A stretch of DNA of 51,742 nucleotides from Verrucomicrobiia bacterium (GTDB lineage Bacteria; Verrucomicrobiota; Verrucomicrobiia; Verrucomicrobiales; DEV007). The stretch lies in NCBI GenBank assembly GCA_030425385.1, contig JAUIAH010000046.1, positions 1 through 51,742 on the forward strand, written 5' to 3'. Under the pieces are notes generated by a model that made no database searches, was not told the origin of the DNA, and was given only the letters and a program-made list of their open reading frames with translations. Below, one piece after another: positions 1 to 8,300 of this stretch (positions are counted from its first letter, which is position 1; each line of letters starts with the position of its first letter). The position numbers and the translations under genes were made by a program.

Positions 1-153
1 CCGTCCGCGATTTTTAACGACTTAGCTAACATTTACGCAACACTCGGTAGTGACTACTGGCTAGGTTCTATCACATATGGACTTGCACCATATAAGAAGC
101 GCCTCGCTTTGCTCGGCGCACAACGTCCGAGGCCTGCCGACGCTCCGGCATAG
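1..153 (+). CDS. 3' end of an unrecognised gene (partial, cut by window edge)
   Basis: The first 50 codons of the + strand are open in frame 1 and end at TAG (151-153). The residues look protein-like (for example SDYWLGSITYGLAPYKKR near the middle), but no family is recognised and the start lies outside the window. The last codons overlap an attC-like site (118-242). The frame runs opposite to the two minus-strand cassette genes that follow, so it could be an inverted cassette gene or a chance open frame. Confidence 0.4.
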   Translation, partial: PSAIFNDLANIYATLGSDYWLGSITYGLAPYKKRLALLGAQRPRPADAPA

Positions 154-242
154 GGCTCTGACTTCAAAGTTAGTATTCTAGTTACAATCATCGCTGGAAA
201 CTACTACCGGGAGAGCGGTCGGCCAGCGCCGCTTTGTTCGCT
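118..242 (-). other. attC-like integron recombination site (distal)
   Basis: Read on the minus strand this is a dyad of about 125 bp. R'' is AGCGAAC (complement of 236-242) followed by AAAGCGGCGCTGG. Inner arms GCCGACCGCTC and GAGCGTCGGC pair imperfectly, and R' is GTTGTGC (complement of 118-124) preceded by CTCGGAC. The R'' box AGCGAAC is the exact complement of GTTCGCT, the crossover core in front of the same cassette (852-858), as expected for a cassette that excises as a circle. The stop codon of the 204-845 gene lies inside the site, as is usual for cassettes. Confidence 0.6.
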
Positions 243-845
243 GTTTAGTTCCGTGCAGGCCTCAATGCTCGATGTCTTGCAGTTAGGGCTTGTGCTGAGG
301 TAATACTCAAGGGTCACCTTCCACTCCGTCTGATCTGACGGCTTCCAGGCGGTGACCTTGTCTGCTAGTTCCTTCTGCCGCCAATCGGGCTCGACATGGC
401 AAATAAGGTGGAAACGTCGATCGCCTTCGAAACCGCCGAAATCCTCATAGACATTCCTTCCGGTCGATATCACACCCTGCCTACCAAGAATGTTAGAGAT
501 ATATGATGGAAGCACTAACTTAATCCAACGCTCGCCATCTCGAATATACACATCCGTGCTACGCGTCGTCTTAGTGCCACGCACGGAAACGGCAAACGCT
601 GTGGAATCCTCCTTCCAGATCGCTTCGACATCATCCGTTCGGAAATAGCTGTATCCCTGTCCGGTCATCGTATCAATCGTTTCGCCGGTATTGATATTCT
701 TAATCGACACTAATCCGTAGTCCTCTGGCGTTTCTGCACGAAGAAGCAGCTCGAAATTCTTATCCGGCGATAGTCCGAGACTACGCTCCTCGATGGCGAA
801 TACCATCGCGGGAATCAAGAGTAGCATCAGCAGTGTTGCCTTCAT
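204..845 (-). CDS. Secreted protein of unknown function, integron cassette gene
   Basis: A 213-residue protein opening with a signal peptide (MKATLLMLLLIPAMVFA), so exported. No family is recognised. The body is rich in beta-type patterns, and the phrase LSPDKNFELLL resembles the opening of propeller-like repeats. Its ATG (845) lies seven bases after the crossover core GTTCGCT of the upstream attC-like site, which fixes the start. Its last residues (GAGRPLSR) and stop are encoded by the R'' half of the next attC-like site. Both facts are typical of a gene cassette. It has no promoter of its own that I can see, and expression would depend on read-through from the integrase side or on an internal promoter. 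Confidence 0.72.
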   Translation of the reverse strand: MKATLLMLLLIPAMVFAIEERSLGLSPDKNFELLLRAETPEDYGLVSIKNINTGETIDTMTGQGYSYFRTDDVEAIWKEDSTAFAVSVRGTKTTRSTDVYIRDGERWIKLVLPSYISNILGRQGVISTGRNVYEDFGGFEGDRRFHLICHVEPDWRQKELADKVTAWKPSDQTEWKVTLEYYLSTSPNCKTSSIEACTELNSEQSGAGRPLSR

Positions 846-851
846 TTGTTA

Positions 852-978
852 AGCGAACGTCAAAGTCCACACATCCGCTACCGGGAGCGAGGCTTCGACT
901 CAGGGTTAGGGTTGTAGCTATCGGTAAAGATTCGACTCATGGCGGGTAGCGGATTGTCGTGCGACGCCTTGTTCTGCT
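852..978 (-). other. attC-like integron recombination site (proximal)
   Basis: On the minus strand: R'' AGCAGAAC (complement of 971-978), then AAGGCGTCGCACGACA, a perfect 10-bp inner arm ATCCGCTACC, a spacer of about 60 bp, the matching arm GGTAGCGGAT, then GGACTTTGAC and R' GTTCGCT (complement of 852-858). AACAAGGCG...GACGTT is the usual layout of chromosomal-integron attC sites. The core departs from consensus GTTRRRY. R'' complements GTTCTGCT, the sequence at the start of the DUF1810 cassette (1440-1447), supporting a true cassette boundary. Confidence 0.68.
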
Positions 979-982
979 TGTG

Positions 983-1426
983 TTAGTCTCGGGGTTGTGT
1001 GTCAAGGAAAGCGATGGTCTTCTCATCGGCCTGTCCTTCATAAAACGCATCCAGAACCGCCTGAAAAATCCTCGGGGTTGCTGAAACACTCGCGAATAGA
1101 GTCATCGATGATCGCAACTTCAGGTCATCGGGAAAACCCATAATATCTTCAATCTTCGAATCTCGGTGCGGTAGCAAAGCCTCACAACTTTCCTGCAATC
1201 GTTGGCTTAGAACCGGGTGATTGAGATACGCTACCGCTTCATCTCGGGATGCGATCGCATAATCATCCGCCATCGAACTAGATCCCAGCCCCGAAACCTG
1301 TGGGAAGACATACCAGATCCAATGCGATTCCTTCCTGCCGTTTCGGAGCTCGTTGAGCGCGAACTCATAGTCCTCATCCTGCGCTGACAGAAACCGTTGA
1401 AGGTTATGTGGATCGGCGTCTCTCAT
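983..1426 (-). CDS. DUF1810 family protein, first integron cassette gene
   Basis: A 147-residue cytosolic protein with the DUF1810 pattern along its whole length: NLQRFLSAQ, ELRNGRKESHWIWYVFPQ, GLGSSSMADDYAI, then AVAYLNHPVL and LRSSMTLFA. The family is a small helical protein of unknown biochemical role that is often found in mobile arrays. A longer in-frame start exists at 1477, but it would run back across the crossover core at 1441-1447. The ATG at 1426 sits about 15 bases after that core, as expected for the first gene of a cassette. The stop is five bases before the R'' box of the following attC-like site. Confidence 0.85.
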   Translation of the reverse strand: MRDADPHNLQRFLSAQDEDYEFALNELRNGRKESHWIWYVFPQVSGLGSSSMADDYAIASRDEAVAYLNHPVLSQRLQESCEALLPHRDSKIEDIMGFPDDLKLRSSMTLFASVSATPRIFQAVLDAFYEGQADEKTIAFLDTQPRD

Positions 1427-1440
1427 GCGCAGATATCTTA

Positions 1441-1585
1441 GCAGAACGTTGTATATACGACACGTGCGATATATCACCGGATATATGTGCAGGTCGTTTG
1501 GATTTCTTGATTATTTGGCTTTATTAATTTCATAATCACTACATTTTTCGTTTGACCGGACTGTTCAATTGCTTATTTTGTTCGT
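1441..1585 (-). other. attI-like junction and AT-rich region between integrase and cassettes
   Basis: The minus strand carries GTTCTGC (complement of 1441-1447) exactly where the first cassette begins. From there to the start of the integrase-like ORF at 1586 the DNA is AT-rich, with GATATATC-type repeats (about 1469-1485) and the palindrome CACGTG. No ORF fills it. In integrons this interval holds attI, the cassette promoter and the intI promoter. A possible intI -35 (TTGACC, about 1553) is visible, but its -10 is poor. The attI assignment rests on position and on the crossover core only. Confidence 0.5.
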
Positions 1586-2428
1586 ATGAACGCTTTCCTT
1601 GACTCGGATTTGCCTCGCCATGCGGCTTGGTTGGAGCGTCTTTTGGATCGGGCAGATGGGTTGGTGGGGAAGCGGCGGTTTTGGTTCGGGGTTTGGATCA
1701 AGCGTTTTCGATGCTTTTGCTACAGTGACCCTGTTCATACGGGGATCGCACTCGTTCCTCTTTGCCAAGCGTTTTTGCATCACTTGGAGTCTCGGCCCGA
1801 CGTTCCCGTATGGCAAGCAGATCAGGCGCGCGAAGCGCTTCGTCTTTTCGCCAGGGAGATCGCGCATTGGCGATGGAAGGCGGATCAGATCTGCTTCCGG
1901 TTGCGGACGACTCTGCCGGTCTGGGACCTCCCGGTTCCCGTGGTCCCAGCTGATGGTGGAGAACGGCAAGGGGGTGCTTCGGCGAGGGAGATCATGCCCG
2001 CAGTGGCGGGTGACCCTTCGATTCCCCCCGTTTCTGCCTCTGAGATGGCGTTGCGGCGCAGCGCACCGGATCCGCGTGCGGCGATGCCCACTATGGAGGC
2101 CTCAAAGGCGAGTGGAGGGGAGCGTTCTGAGCGTTCTGGACGTGCCGTGAGTGATTCTGTTTCTGCCGGGCGCGATGCAGGGCCTGATCGTCGTGCTAGG
2201 GATCGGCGAGCGAGCCGGCATCGCAGCAGGCGATGCGTTTGGCGTTGGCGGGTGGACACTATTTATGAGTTGGCGCCTGAGCGGTCGTCTCTTTCTCCGT
2301 TATTTGCGCATTGGGGTGGTGACGCGAGGCACTCAGGGCGCGAAGATGTGAGGCGTTGGAAGCCGACGGGGACGTCGGTGCGCCAGGGGGCCTGCTTTGG
2401 GGGTCCCTTTAGCTCTGGGGAGGCGTGA
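1586..2428 (+). pseudogene. intI-like: Degenerate integron-integrase-like gene (N-terminal SAM-like domain only)
   Basis: Residues 1-95 resemble the N-terminal SAM-like, core-binding domain of integron/phage tyrosine recombinases: LPRHAAWLERLL..., then LCQAFLHHL...VPVWQADQAREALRLFAREIAHW. From about residue 100 to the end the frame becomes low-complexity, rich in Arg, Ser and Pro. None of the catalytic signatures (Arg, HxxR, the LRHSFATHLL-type box, Tyr) appears in this or the neighbouring frames. The ORF diverges from the cassette genes and is separated from them by an AT-rich attI-like interval, which is the normal intI position. Its end overlaps the convergent FG-GAP gene. I infer an integrase that has lost its catalytic domain, so the array would be frozen. 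Confidence 0.5.
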
Positions 2429-4703
2429 TCGCGTGGTAGCGATTGATGGCGGGTTTCTCGAGCGTCTGCTCCCCGCCGTTGGGCCAGTAGACGCGAACTT
2501 CCTCCACCTCAGCTGATTTGCCGAGACCGAAGTGCGCCATGGGCCGGTGCTGCCCGTGGATGGTTTCTCCTGCCGCGATGACGTGAACTTGCGTGCCGGC
2601 GGAGGTCTGCAATTCGACTCGGGCCCCGATGGGCGAGCGTCCCGGTGCATCGGCCAATCGGAAACCGATCCAGCGATGATCGTTCTCCAGTACGTTTCGG
2701 TAGACATGCAAGGTCTGCCCATCGCGCCAGCGGTCTTCCACGACTAACAAATCCATGCGCCCATCGCCATCGATGTCGTCACTCAGCGCCGCGCGGCCGT
2801 CGAATTCGTCGGCGACGCCCATGAGAAAGGCAATGTTATGGAAACGTTGGCCGTCCGTATTCATGAGGAGATGGCTTTTCTGATAGCCGTCCCAGGACTC
2901 ACTCTTGTCAAAGTAGCCCTTGTGGATCTCCTGAAAGACCTCGTGCATGGCACGATCCGGCTTGGACAAGGGCTTGTAGATGTCGTGGCACCAGAAATGG
3001 GTGCAATGATCTTTGGTTGATTCGCCCGAGGAATGCCCGTTGGCCACGAAGAGATCGTCGTCTCCATCGTTATCGAAATCGAGCGTCGTCGTTCCCCAGG
3101 TCCAGCCTGTGCGCGCCACCTGATCCTTGAACTCAGGTTGGGTGAATTTGCCAGGGCTGCGACTGACATACATGCGATTTCCATAGGCCATGGTCATGCG
3201 CATCTTATCCACATTGGGATCATCCGAGCGCTTGGCTCCCATGTGCTCCAGGCGTCGGGCGGTCGTCGATCCCATGCCCGCCACGTAGAAGTCGATCTTT
3301 CCGTCTAGGTTGTAGTCACCGAAGGTGGCTGACATTCCAAAGAGGTGGCGTTCATCCACCGCCGTGTCGGTGACATCAGTGAATTTTCCTTTGCCGTCGT
3401 TCAGATAGACATCCACGCCAGCGAAGTCGCTTACAACTAACAGATCCAGATCACGGTCTTCGTCGAGATCAACAAAGGAGCCCGTGTATGAGCGCCGATT
3501 CCGTTTCTTCTCCAAGCCCGCTTCTGGTGTCCAGGGAGCGAAGCGCCCGCCGCCCTCATTGAGCAAGAGGTAGGCAGGGAAGCCGTCGTTGGCATCGTAG
3601 TAGGGATTCGGCATGACCCCATAAAGGTAGCTGATGCGATACTGGCCGACCCAGAGATCGAGATCACCATCCCCGTCGATATCGCCCGCAGTGAACGCGG
3701 TGGGCTGCTTGAGTGGGCCGCCTTGCTTCGACTTCCCTAGCGGTTTGCTCGCGAGCAAGCCTTCAGACGTTCCTGGGAATAACAGCATATCACCTTGCCC
3801 ATTTGGAGCGAGGAAGTCCACATGCCCATCGCCATTGGCATCTGCGAGGATGCCCGTTTCGTGAAAGCGCTCCCAGTGTTGGAGGAAAGGCTTGGTTGCG
3901 AAGCCACCATTGCCATCGGCATCGAGCACGATATTGCAGCCCGCTGCCACGATCTCCGAATCGCCATCGCCATCGAGATCGTAGACTAACAGAGGATGAA
4001 TGCCGGAAGGCTTATCGGGACGCGAGGGATCCAATTGCGTCCATTTCTCGAAGATGGGTTTCCCTGTGCGCTTGAGGAGCCGCAGTGTCGACACATCCAC
4101 AGTCTGGGGCTGCGGCATGTCTCGCCCGTTATCGGGATGCCATTTCACGGTAACGGCCCCTTCGATGGAAAGGCGTGTTTCCGAGGTAGGCTGAAGAAGA
4201 TGCAAGACTAGAGTGACTGTGGAGGTCGCGCCATCTTCCGCTGGCGTGAAGGTTGCGTGGTGAAACTCAGACTGCACCAACACATACCCCTCAGCCTGAC
4301 GTTGATCCAACCACGCTAGCCAGGCAGCGCTCTCCAGCGTTGTCCCCTTGGTGAATGTCGTCAAGGTGATCCCGTGATCCAACGCCACGGGTTCCTGGGG
4401 CTTCCCCAGGGTCAGCGTCTTCAATCCTAATGCTTTGAAGACGGCAAACTTATCTCCTTTACCCGCGCGATTGATCTCCAAGAGCGCATCCCAAAGCTCC
4501 ACGAGGCGTTCCTCGTGCCGCTGGGCCTGCGTTTCCTGTGCCCAAACCGTCTGATTGAGTTGTCGCCTCTCGTCTAACAATGACCCTTTGCGCTCGAGAA
4601 AGCCCGGGTCAGGTGCACGATTCTCTTGAGCCCGCAGAGAGGCGCTCCCTAGCGAGAGGGCGAGAAGAATGAAGACGAAGCGGAGGTGGGGTCGCAACAA
4701 CAT
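2409..4703 (-). CDS. Secreted FG-GAP/VCBS repeat protein with C-terminal ASPIC/UnbV domain (CRTAC1 type)
   Basis: A 764-residue exported protein with signal peptide MLLRPHLRFVFILLALSLGS. The start at 4703 is chosen because the longer frame (4745) would overlap the upstream PEP-CTERM gene and precede the signal peptide. At least seven calcium-binding FG-GAP blades are visible, for example DLDGDGDSEIVAAG, DANGDGHVDFLAP, DIDGDGDLDLWVG, DFDNDGDDDLFVANG and DIDGDGRMDLLVVED, forming an integrin-alpha-like propeller. The ASPIC/UnbV domain follows (IGARVELQTSAG...HFGLGKSAEVEEVRVYWPNG). This architecture is common in marine and soil Verrucomicrobiota and Planctomycetota; the role is probably extracellular binding. 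It starts seven bases after the PEP-CTERM gene and is likely co-transcribed with it. Confidence 0.9.
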   Translation of the reverse strand: MLLRPHLRFVFILLALSLGSASLRAQENRAPDPGFLERKGSLLDERRQLNQTVWAQETQAQRHEERLVELWDALLEINRAGKGDKFAVFKALGLKTLTLGKPQEPVALDHGITLTTFTKGTTLESAAWLAWLDQRQAEGYVLVQSEFHHATFTPAEDGATSTVTLVLHLLQPTSETRLSIEGAVTVKWHPDNGRDMPQPQTVDVSTLRLLKRTGKPIFEKWTQLDPSRPDKPSGIHPLLVYDLDGDGDSEIVAAGCNIVLDADGNGGFATKPFLQHWERFHETGILADANGDGHVDFLAPNGQGDMLLFPGTSEGLLASKPLGKSKQGGPLKQPTAFTAGDIDGDGDLDLWVGQYRISYLYGVMPNPYYDANDGFPAYLLLNEGGGRFAPWTPEAGLEKKRNRRSYTGSFVDLDEDRDLDLLVVSDFAGVDVYLNDGKGKFTDVTDTAVDERHLFGMSATFGDYNLDGKIDFYVAGMGSTTARRLEHMGAKRSDDPNVDKMRMTMAYGNRMYVSRSPGKFTQPEFKDQVARTGWTWGTTTLDFDNDGDDDLFVANGHSSGESTKDHCTHFWCHDIYKPLSKPDRAMHEVFQEIHKGYFDKSESWDGYQKSHLLMNTDGQRFHNIAFLMGVADEFDGRAALSDDIDGDGRMDLLVVEDRWRDGQTLHVYRNVLENDHRWIGFRLADAPGRSPIGARVELQTSAGTQVHVIAAGETIHGQHRPMAHFGLGKSAEVEEVRVYWPNGGEQTLEKPAINRYHAITPPQS

Positions 4704-4710
4704 GCCGCCA

Positions 4711-5289
4711 TTATGCCTGCCGGCGGCGGCGGCTGGCAAGCGCAAGGACTCCCATGGCGACCAGGGCGACCGAAGAGGGCTCGGGCACCACGTGCACAGT
4801 CAATTCATAGTCCTGCGTCGCCCCGCCTTCGCGGATTTCCAGGGTGTACTGCTGCCCAGCTTCCAGGGGCTGCGCCAGGGGAACGAGCGCCACGTCTGCT
4901 GCGAGCACATCTTTGCCCAAGTTCGCCACATCGAGAGGGGCACTCGCGAGGAGTGTGCCACCTTCACCAATAGGGCCTTGATAAAGATTGAGAAGAGAGG
5001 TGTTCGTCGCGTTGGGACCGTAACTCTCTAAGGTGATGCTAAAGACCTGATTGTTCTCAGGGATGGTGAACACGGCCTCATCATAGCCGGAGATGTCCGC
5101 CACTACAGGACCTGCGATGCTACCAATGATGGTATTATCCCCTGTAATCAAATCGATCGAAGTCGGCACTGAGGGGCTAGAAGACAGCTCGCCGTCTATC
5201 GACTCATTCCAGACCACAGCGGCCTGGAGCGAGCTGAGCGAAAGGCCGATCGCGCAGGTCGAGAGGGTGAAGAAGCGGTGAATGGACAT
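4711..5289 (-). CDS. PEP-CTERM sorting-domain protein
   Basis: A 192-residue exported protein. Signal peptide MSIHRFFTLSTCAIGLSLSSLQAA; body a beta-rich domain of unknown function (DISGYDEAVFTIPENN, LLNLYQGPIGEGGTLLAS, LEAGQQYTLEIREGG) resembling the pre-C-terminal type beta-sandwiches that accompany sorting tags. The C-terminus is a textbook PEP-CTERM tail: VPEPSS motif, hydrophobic helix VALVAMGVLALA and a basic end RRRR. Such tails are cut by exosortase at the outer face of the inner membrane. No exosortase gene is in the window. It lies 28 bases downstream of the LamG gene in the same direction. Confidence 0.92.
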   Translation of the reverse strand: MSIHRFFTLSTCAIGLSLSSLQAAVVWNESIDGELSSSPSVPTSIDLITGDNTIIGSIAGPVVADISGYDEAVFTIPENNQVFSITLESYGPNATNTSLLNLYQGPIGEGGTLLASAPLDVANLGKDVLAADVALVPLAQPLEAGQQYTLEIREGGATQDYELTVHVVPEPSSVALVAMGVLALASRRRRQA

Positions 5290-5317
5290 GATGTGTAGTC
5301 AGTTTGAGGTGAACCGG

Positions 5318-8300
5318 TTAATCCACAAAGTTGGTTTGCCGAATGCGATAGAAACCTTGGGTGGTGGGTCTCTCGGTATCAACGAAAGAGGCAGCACCAT
5401 TCGCGGCCTCGACTGTTCCGATCGATTTCCAATCCTCTGGAGCCAGGCTCGTCGAGAATTCGATGGCATAGGAGACACCGTCCTCAAGCCCTTCCCAGGA
5501 CAAGCTTGCCGCCTGGGACTCGGAGTCGAAGGTGACCAGTGGGTTCAAGGCGATGGTGTCCGCGATGGATCCGTGGGGACCAGCCTTGAGACCAGCAGCA
5601 GGTGCCACTCCAGAGAAATTGCCGATCATGATCTGGCCGATTTCCTCGGCAGACAACGCTCGATTGAACAGCGCGACATCGTCCAGGTACCCGTTCATGG
5701 CTGTGAAGAGATCCGCCCGTGAACCGATGTAGAGTGGATTGGCATTGGGCGTCCCAAAGGTGTCTGCCAGAGGTTCAGCCCAGGTGAAGACTTCCGCCCC
5801 ATTGATGTAGAACTTCAGATCACCACCCTTGGCACCCGAAATCGCGATGTGCGACCAGACATCACCGGCGACAGGAGTCGTATCGCTGAGATAGAACGCG
5901 GTATCATCCGCGCCACCCTGCTGGTGCAAGAAGTGGATCCCACGGCTACCATTCTCGATGCGGAGTTCGTAGTTCCCTGCGTGATTGGTCGCAGAATCGT
6001 CGCTCGGATTCTTGGCGAGGATACCATCCCATTCCATGTCGCCCATGGGCTTGACCCAGGCGGCGATGGTGATGCCGTCGGCAGCGTTGAGCGAATCATG
6101 GTGAGGCACGAGGACGTGCTGTTCACCACCATCGACGAACAGGGAATGGCCTCCATCATACGGGCTGTCCTCGGCGACTGATGCCCCGTTCTCAAGGGTG
6201 CCGTCATTGCCATTTCCAGAGGAGTCAGCAGCCGTGCCATCATCGAAGCGCCACAGTCCCACAAGACCCGCAATGGAATCGTCACCGCCACCAGCCCGCC
6301 CGTAGGCGGCAGCTGCCAAGTCGAATTGGCTCGCAATCTCTTCGGCTGACAAGGCACCGTCATAGATGCGGAGTTCGCCAATGCTGAGCGACCCAGCGAG
6401 ACCGGCGTTCGGCGTCACGCCATCACCTTCCCATTGGGAACCTACCAAGATTGGGAAACCCGAATGCGTGTTCAAGGTGATACCTTCCTCCGAAGTGGTA
6501 AGGGCACCGTTGGTGTAGACGCTCGTGGTGCTACCGTCTTGGGTGTAGGCAACGAAAGTCCAAATGCCCGCCTCTTCTTGGCCTTCGCCCGTGTCGGCAT
6601 CGTCTGCCGTGGCGGAGGGATCCCAACCAATGTCAGGACCATTACCCCAGTGACCTACAGCTCCGTAGGCGTTGTGGGTGCCGTGATTAAACGAAACGTT
6701 GGTGCCATCGGGACCGCCACGGCGTCCCCATGAAACAATGGTTTCTTCAGGAGCCACCACAGGGTTGTAGATCCATGCGGTGATAGAGCGGGCGCTGGCA
6801 CCTTCGATCCCGGGATCGGCCACAGGACCCACCAGCCAGTCTCCGTCACCGTCCAAGGTGACCCCTTTCGCCCCATCGATCGTCTCCACTGTTGGGTCGC
6901 CCGAAGCGACGAAATCACCCGTCAGCTCGCCGGTGTTCGTCCAGGTGGCGAGAGGGCCATCATCGAGGCCGCCGGACTGCAATTCGACGAGCAAGCGCAC
7001 TGGCTTCTCAGGCACCGAGGCTGGCGAGAGCGGATCTGTTCCCGCATCGACCTCCTCCTTATCAGAAGCGCCATCGTTGTCGGAATCGGCCGCCAAAGGA
7101 TTCGTCCCACGTCCCGCTTCATCCACATTGGTGAGGCCATCCTCATCGGGATCCCCCTCACCGGTCTGGTCGAGATTACCAAAGGTTGCTAATTCATAGT
7201 CATCTGTCAGGCCATCCTCATCGCTATCGCCACCGAAGATGAAGGTATCGCGTCCAAAGGAGGCTGCATTCTCATTGTAGAGGTGGGCCACGCTCGCATC
7301 GCTCAGGCCGGCATCGAATACACGAATCAACGCGATGCTCATCGAACCAGAAAGATTATCTACCTGCGTGCCATCCCCCTCACTCTGATTCCCCACGAGG
7401 AAGGGGAGAGGGGTCTCGCCGTCATCGGCAAACGCATGCGTGGCTGGCGTGAACGCTTCACTGTCAGACAACAAGCCATTCGTATACACGCGAGTCTCGG
7501 ATCCATCATTGGAATACGTGATATGGGTCCACATCGCGGCCTCCTGATCCCCATTCCAGCCGATGTCTGGAGCTCCCCAGTGACCAACGGCTCCAAAAGT
7601 GGCATTTGCCCCGTGGTTGAAGGAGACGTTGGATCCGTCAGGACCACCGCGGCGTCCCCAGGAGAACACCGTCTCTTCATCAGCAATTTCGGGATTGTAG
7701 ACCCACGCCTCAATTGCTCGCGGGCGTGGTCCGGTAACCGAATCGGGGGCAATGGGCCCTACTAGCCAGTCGCCTTCACCATCGAGCGTGACCGCACGCA
7801 CCCCATCGACATCGGCGATCTGCGGATCCCCTTCCGATGCAAAGTTGCCCCCAAGAGAACCGGTATTCGTCCACCCTGAAAGCGGGCCTTCACCGGGGAA
7901 ATCACGTGAATCCAAGACCACGATCGGCATGGGAACTCGGCCATACGCAGAAGCCTTCTCATTGTAGACACCCGCCACTTCCTCATCGGATAGGGCACCG
8001 TCATAGATTCGGACCAGCCCCACACTCAACGAACCCGAGAGGGCTTCGTTGATTGTCACGCCGTCTCCCTCCCACTGAGCACCCACGACGATGGGAAAGC
8101 CCGCATGGGAATTGAGCGTGATCCCTTCTTCGTTCTCCGAAAGCTCCCCGTTCGTGTAAACGCGCGTCTCGGAACCATCGTTGGTGTAGACGATGTGTGA
8201 CCAAATTCCCTGCTCCTGATCTTCACCCCACCCGATATCAGGCCCGCCCCAATGCCCCACGGCACCAAAGTCAGGATGTGACCCGTGATTGAAAGAAACG

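Noticed and set aside
1599-2351. Other open frames over the integrase-like ORF as real genes
   Set aside because: The region is GC-rich and low-complexity, so several frames stay open by chance; only the frame from 1586 shows a family-like N-terminus.
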